Shown here: piece by piece, positions 62,501-64,000 of the stretch | Layout of the letters: the number at the start of each line of letters is the position of its first letter | Position numbering within the stretch: the first letter of the stretch is position 1 | From: Oceanobacillus sp. FSL K6-2867 | GTDB lineage: Bacteria; Bacillota; Bacilli; Bacillales; Amphibacillaceae | NCBI RefSeq assembly: GCF_037963145.1 | Contig: NZ_CP150144.1 | Coordinates: forward strand, 682,001 to 746,000 | Reading direction: 5' to 3' | Length of the DNA: 64,000 bases | Made by a program: the position numbers and the translations under genes | The notes under the pieces: model-generated | The model's database searches: none | Seen by the model: the letters and a program-made list of their open reading frames with translations, nothing else | Told to the model about the DNA's origin: nothing

Positions 62501-62686
62501 ATGATCATTTTTTTTATGTGCTTTGCTTTTGTCGTTTTGCTTATTTTCAACACTCTTACAAAGTCCTTCTGCATCAAAATGCAAATGGACATACATAAGC
62601 AAGCAAAAATATTCCGTGTCATCAATATGATTATGGTCGCATTACTCGTATGCTCCTACCTGCGTGTCATGAATGTGACAGTTTAA
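62501..62686 (+). CDS. Small two-helix membrane protein (61 aa)
   Basis: AGAGGAG is followed eight bases later by ATG, opening a 61-aa protein with helices at about residues 2-18 and 40-55 and a basic Cys-containing middle (TKSFCIKMQMDIHKQAK). No family is recognised. It lies between yhaI and prsA, where B. subtilis has small yha/yhz genes. Confidence 0.7.
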   Translation: MIIFFMCFAFVVLLIFNTLTKSFCIKMQMDIHKQAKIFRVINMIMVALLVCSYLRVMNVTV

Positions 62687-62782
62687 CGGTATTTTTTAGG
62701 TATTTTACATAATACTATTTTTTCTAAAAGGAAGTATGTTATATTTATCATTGGCAGATAATACAGTATAAACTATTCTTAT

Positions 62783-62835
62783 CTGCATAAGTGCAACTGA
62801 GTTATCCGCCCAAATACTTGGCGAATACCAAGTTT
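62783..62835 (+). repeat. Interspersed hairpin repeat, family D, copy 2
   Basis: TGCATAAGTGCAACT, 19 bases, then CTTGGCGAATACCAAGTTT, matching 26854-26905 (other strand) nearly base for base in both blocks but not between them. It lies 45 bases upstream of prsA, in line with it. Confidence 0.85.
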
Positions 62836-62880
62836 AATGAAAACTAGAACCAACAAACAGATTAGGAGTGTTTAAAGACG

Positions 62881-63780
62881 ATGAAGAAATTAGCCTTGGC
62901 TGCTATTATTACTGCTGGTACTCTCACGTTGGCAGCATGTACAAATAATGAAGCAGATTCTGAAGTGGTTGTGGAATCAGAAGCTGGAGATATTACAAAA
63001 GATGACTTTTATGAAAAATTAAAAAGCCGTAATGGAGAAGCTATCCTTGAAGAAATGATTACAATCAAGGTTCTTGAGAATAATTATGAAGTAACTGATG
63101 AAGACGTGAAAGCTGAGATTAAATCGATGAAAGATACATATGGTGATCAATATGATTCAATTATCGAGCAAAACTTTGGCAGTGAAGATGAACTGCGGGA
63201 AATTATTCGCATAAGCCTGCTGCAGGAAGCTGCAATTGCAGAAGATATAGAGATTACAGAAGAAGATCTTAAGGAAGAATATAATCGTCAAAACACTGAG
63301 ATTAAAGCACAGCATATTCTTGTAGCTGATGAAGCTACAGCGAATGAAGTGAAACAAAAGCTGGATGATGGTGAAGATTTTGCTGAGTTAGCAAAAGAAT
63401 ATTCAACAGACGGTTCTGCTGAGGATGGCGGAGATCTTGGATACTTTTCAACCGGTGAAATGGTCCCTGAGTTTGAAGAAGTTGCTTACAGCATGAAGGT
63501 AGACGAAATCAGTGATCCAGTACAGTCACAATTCGGTTACCATATCATTAAAGTAAATGATATTCGTGATAAAGAAGAAAGCATCGGTAAATTTGAAGAT
63601 GTAAAAGAAGACCTTCGTCGTGAATTACTAACGAAGCGAATGGATGTTACAAAAGTTCAAGAGAAAATGGATTCGCTAATTGAAGACGCAAAGGTCGATA
63701 TTAAAATCGATGAATTTAAGGATCTTCTTGAAAAACCAAAAACAGATGAAACACAAGGAACAGATGAAGCAAAAGGATAA
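62881..63780 (+). CDS. prsA: Foldase lipoprotein PrsA
   Basis: Extracytoplasmic parvulin-type peptidyl-prolyl isomerase that helps secreted proteins and penicillin-binding proteins fold. 299 aa. Signal peptide and lipobox LAAC (lipidated Cys at residue 20), N- and C-terminal chaperone lobes, and the PpiC domain at about 140-230 ([41 protein letters not shown]). AGGAG precedes ATG. Together with sipV and ecsAB it points to active secretion. Confidence 0.96.
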   Translation: MKKLALAAIITAGTLTLAACTNNEADSEVVVESEAGDITKDDFYEKLKSRNGEAILEEMITIKVLENNYEVTDEDVKAEIKSMKDTYGDQYDSIIEQNFGSEDELREIIRISLLQEAAIAEDIEITEEDLKEEYNRQNTEIKAQHILVADEATANEVKQKLDDGEDFAELAKEYSTDGSAEDGGDLGYFSTGEMVPEFEEVAYSMKVDEISDPVQSQFGYHIIKVNDIRDKEESIGKFEDVKEDLRRELLTKRMDVTKVQEKMDSLIEDAKVDIKIDEFKDLLEKPKTDETQGTDEAKG

Positions 63781-63790
63781 AAAACAATTT

Positions 63791-63826
63791 GGCTGTCAAG
63801 GTGAACGAAACACCTGACAGCCTATT
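63791..63826. terminator. Terminator between prsA and yhaL
   Basis: GGCTGTCAAGGTG and CACCTGACAGCC arms with a seven-base loop, followed by TATTTTA. Confidence 0.88.
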
Positions 63827-64000
63827 TTAATTGGAGCGTTGCTGTCCTTTTTCTGACTCACGCCGTAGCTTATCTTCATGAATACGGTCCATATAGATTT
63901 GTCCTTCTCGTTCAATAAACTGCTGGTCTAATTTCCTTTCTGCAAGCATTGCTCGGAATGCCATATAACCGCTAAGGAAAATCAAAATAATTACAGCAAA
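63827..64000 (-). CDS. yhaL: YhaL-like sporulation protein, 5' end outside the window
   Basis: The last 57 codons: a hydrophobic helix (AVIILIFLSGYMAF) followed by a charged helical tail with IEREGQIYMDRIHEDKLRRE. This plan and the neighbour prsA match B. subtilis YhaL, a small sporulation protein. It is convergent with prsA. The start codon is beyond position 64000. Confidence 0.72.
   Translation of the reverse strand, partial: FAVIILIFLSGYMAFRAMLAERKLDQQFIEREGQIYMDRIHEDKLRRESEKGQQRSN

Noticed and set aside
62354..62602. Minus-strand frame upstream of yhaI
   Set aside because: It overlaps the better-supported 61-aa gene on the other strand and has no recognisable domain.

Overview
The window is low-GC Firmicute DNA, best matched to a halophilic or alkaliphilic Bacillaceae genome of the Oceanobacillus/Virgibacillus type. 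This rests on gene content and order recognised from Bacillus subtilis (medfabHF, yitR-W, addBA-sipV-yhjED-comK, hemEHY-pbpF, ecsAB-hit-trpP-yhaHI-prsA), on GGAGG-type ribosome sites, on frequent TTG/GTG starts and on intrinsic terminators after almost every unit. Long stretches are collinear with the B. subtilis region from yhaA/prsA to trpS, with gains and losses. Gene names are by recognised similarity and synteny, not by search. No rRNA, tRNA, prophage, insertion sequence or CRISPR array was seen.

Layout. 1-0.9 kb: gene-poor DNA with a 52-bp imperfect tandem repeat, then a tryptophan T-box. 0.9-7.9 kb: trpS, yjbA, a small membrane protein, a candidate 30-codon gene with its own terminator, fabF and fabH behind a FapR operator, the competence regulator med, yjaV, yjzD. 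7.9-14.6 kb: a Gly-rich small-barrel protein, uppP, and a yit cluster (yitW, yitV, yitU, yitR, an Nfu_N protein, a lipoprotein, yitT, yitS/degV). 14.7-23.1 kb: interspersed repeats, a short-chain dehydrogenase with a sigma-B-like promoter, a membrane-anchored GH13 protein lacking all three catalytic residues, yisL, rocD, a DUF2157 pair and a frameshifted DUF418 gene. 23.1-35.5 kb: addBA, sipV, yhjE, yhjD, comK, lplJ, yhfI, yhfH. 35.7-44.9 kb: pepF, a GyrI-like gene, haem synthesis hemE-hemH-hemY, pbpF, hmoB. 45-55.7 kb: a DUF454 gene, an unusual dihydroorotate-dehydrogenase-like/membrane fusion, a thioredoxin/DsbB pair, liaFSR, two PAP2 genes flanking a ferritin-like gene, an MFS transporter and an aldo-keto reductase. 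55.7-64 kb: yhaA, ecsAB, hit, trpP with a TRAP-type leader, yhaH, yhaI, prsA and the 3' part of yhaL.

Working together: tryptophan supply is sensed twice, by a tRNA-sensing T-box before trpS and a (G/T)AG-repeat TRAP-type site over the trpP ribosome site. Two competence regulators (med, comK) are present but comZ is missing from its usual place after med. Secretion and envelope functions recur (sipV, prsA, ecsAB, uppP, pbpF, liaFSR, PAP2, the disulphide pair). 

Most unusual items: the GH13 pseudoenzyme, the DHOD-like/membrane fusion, at least four interspersed repeat families (one with an internally deleted copy), and possible non-AUG/GUG/UUG starts. I found no clear undescribed multi-gene system; the two degenerate-enzyme membrane proteins are the best candidates for new biology.
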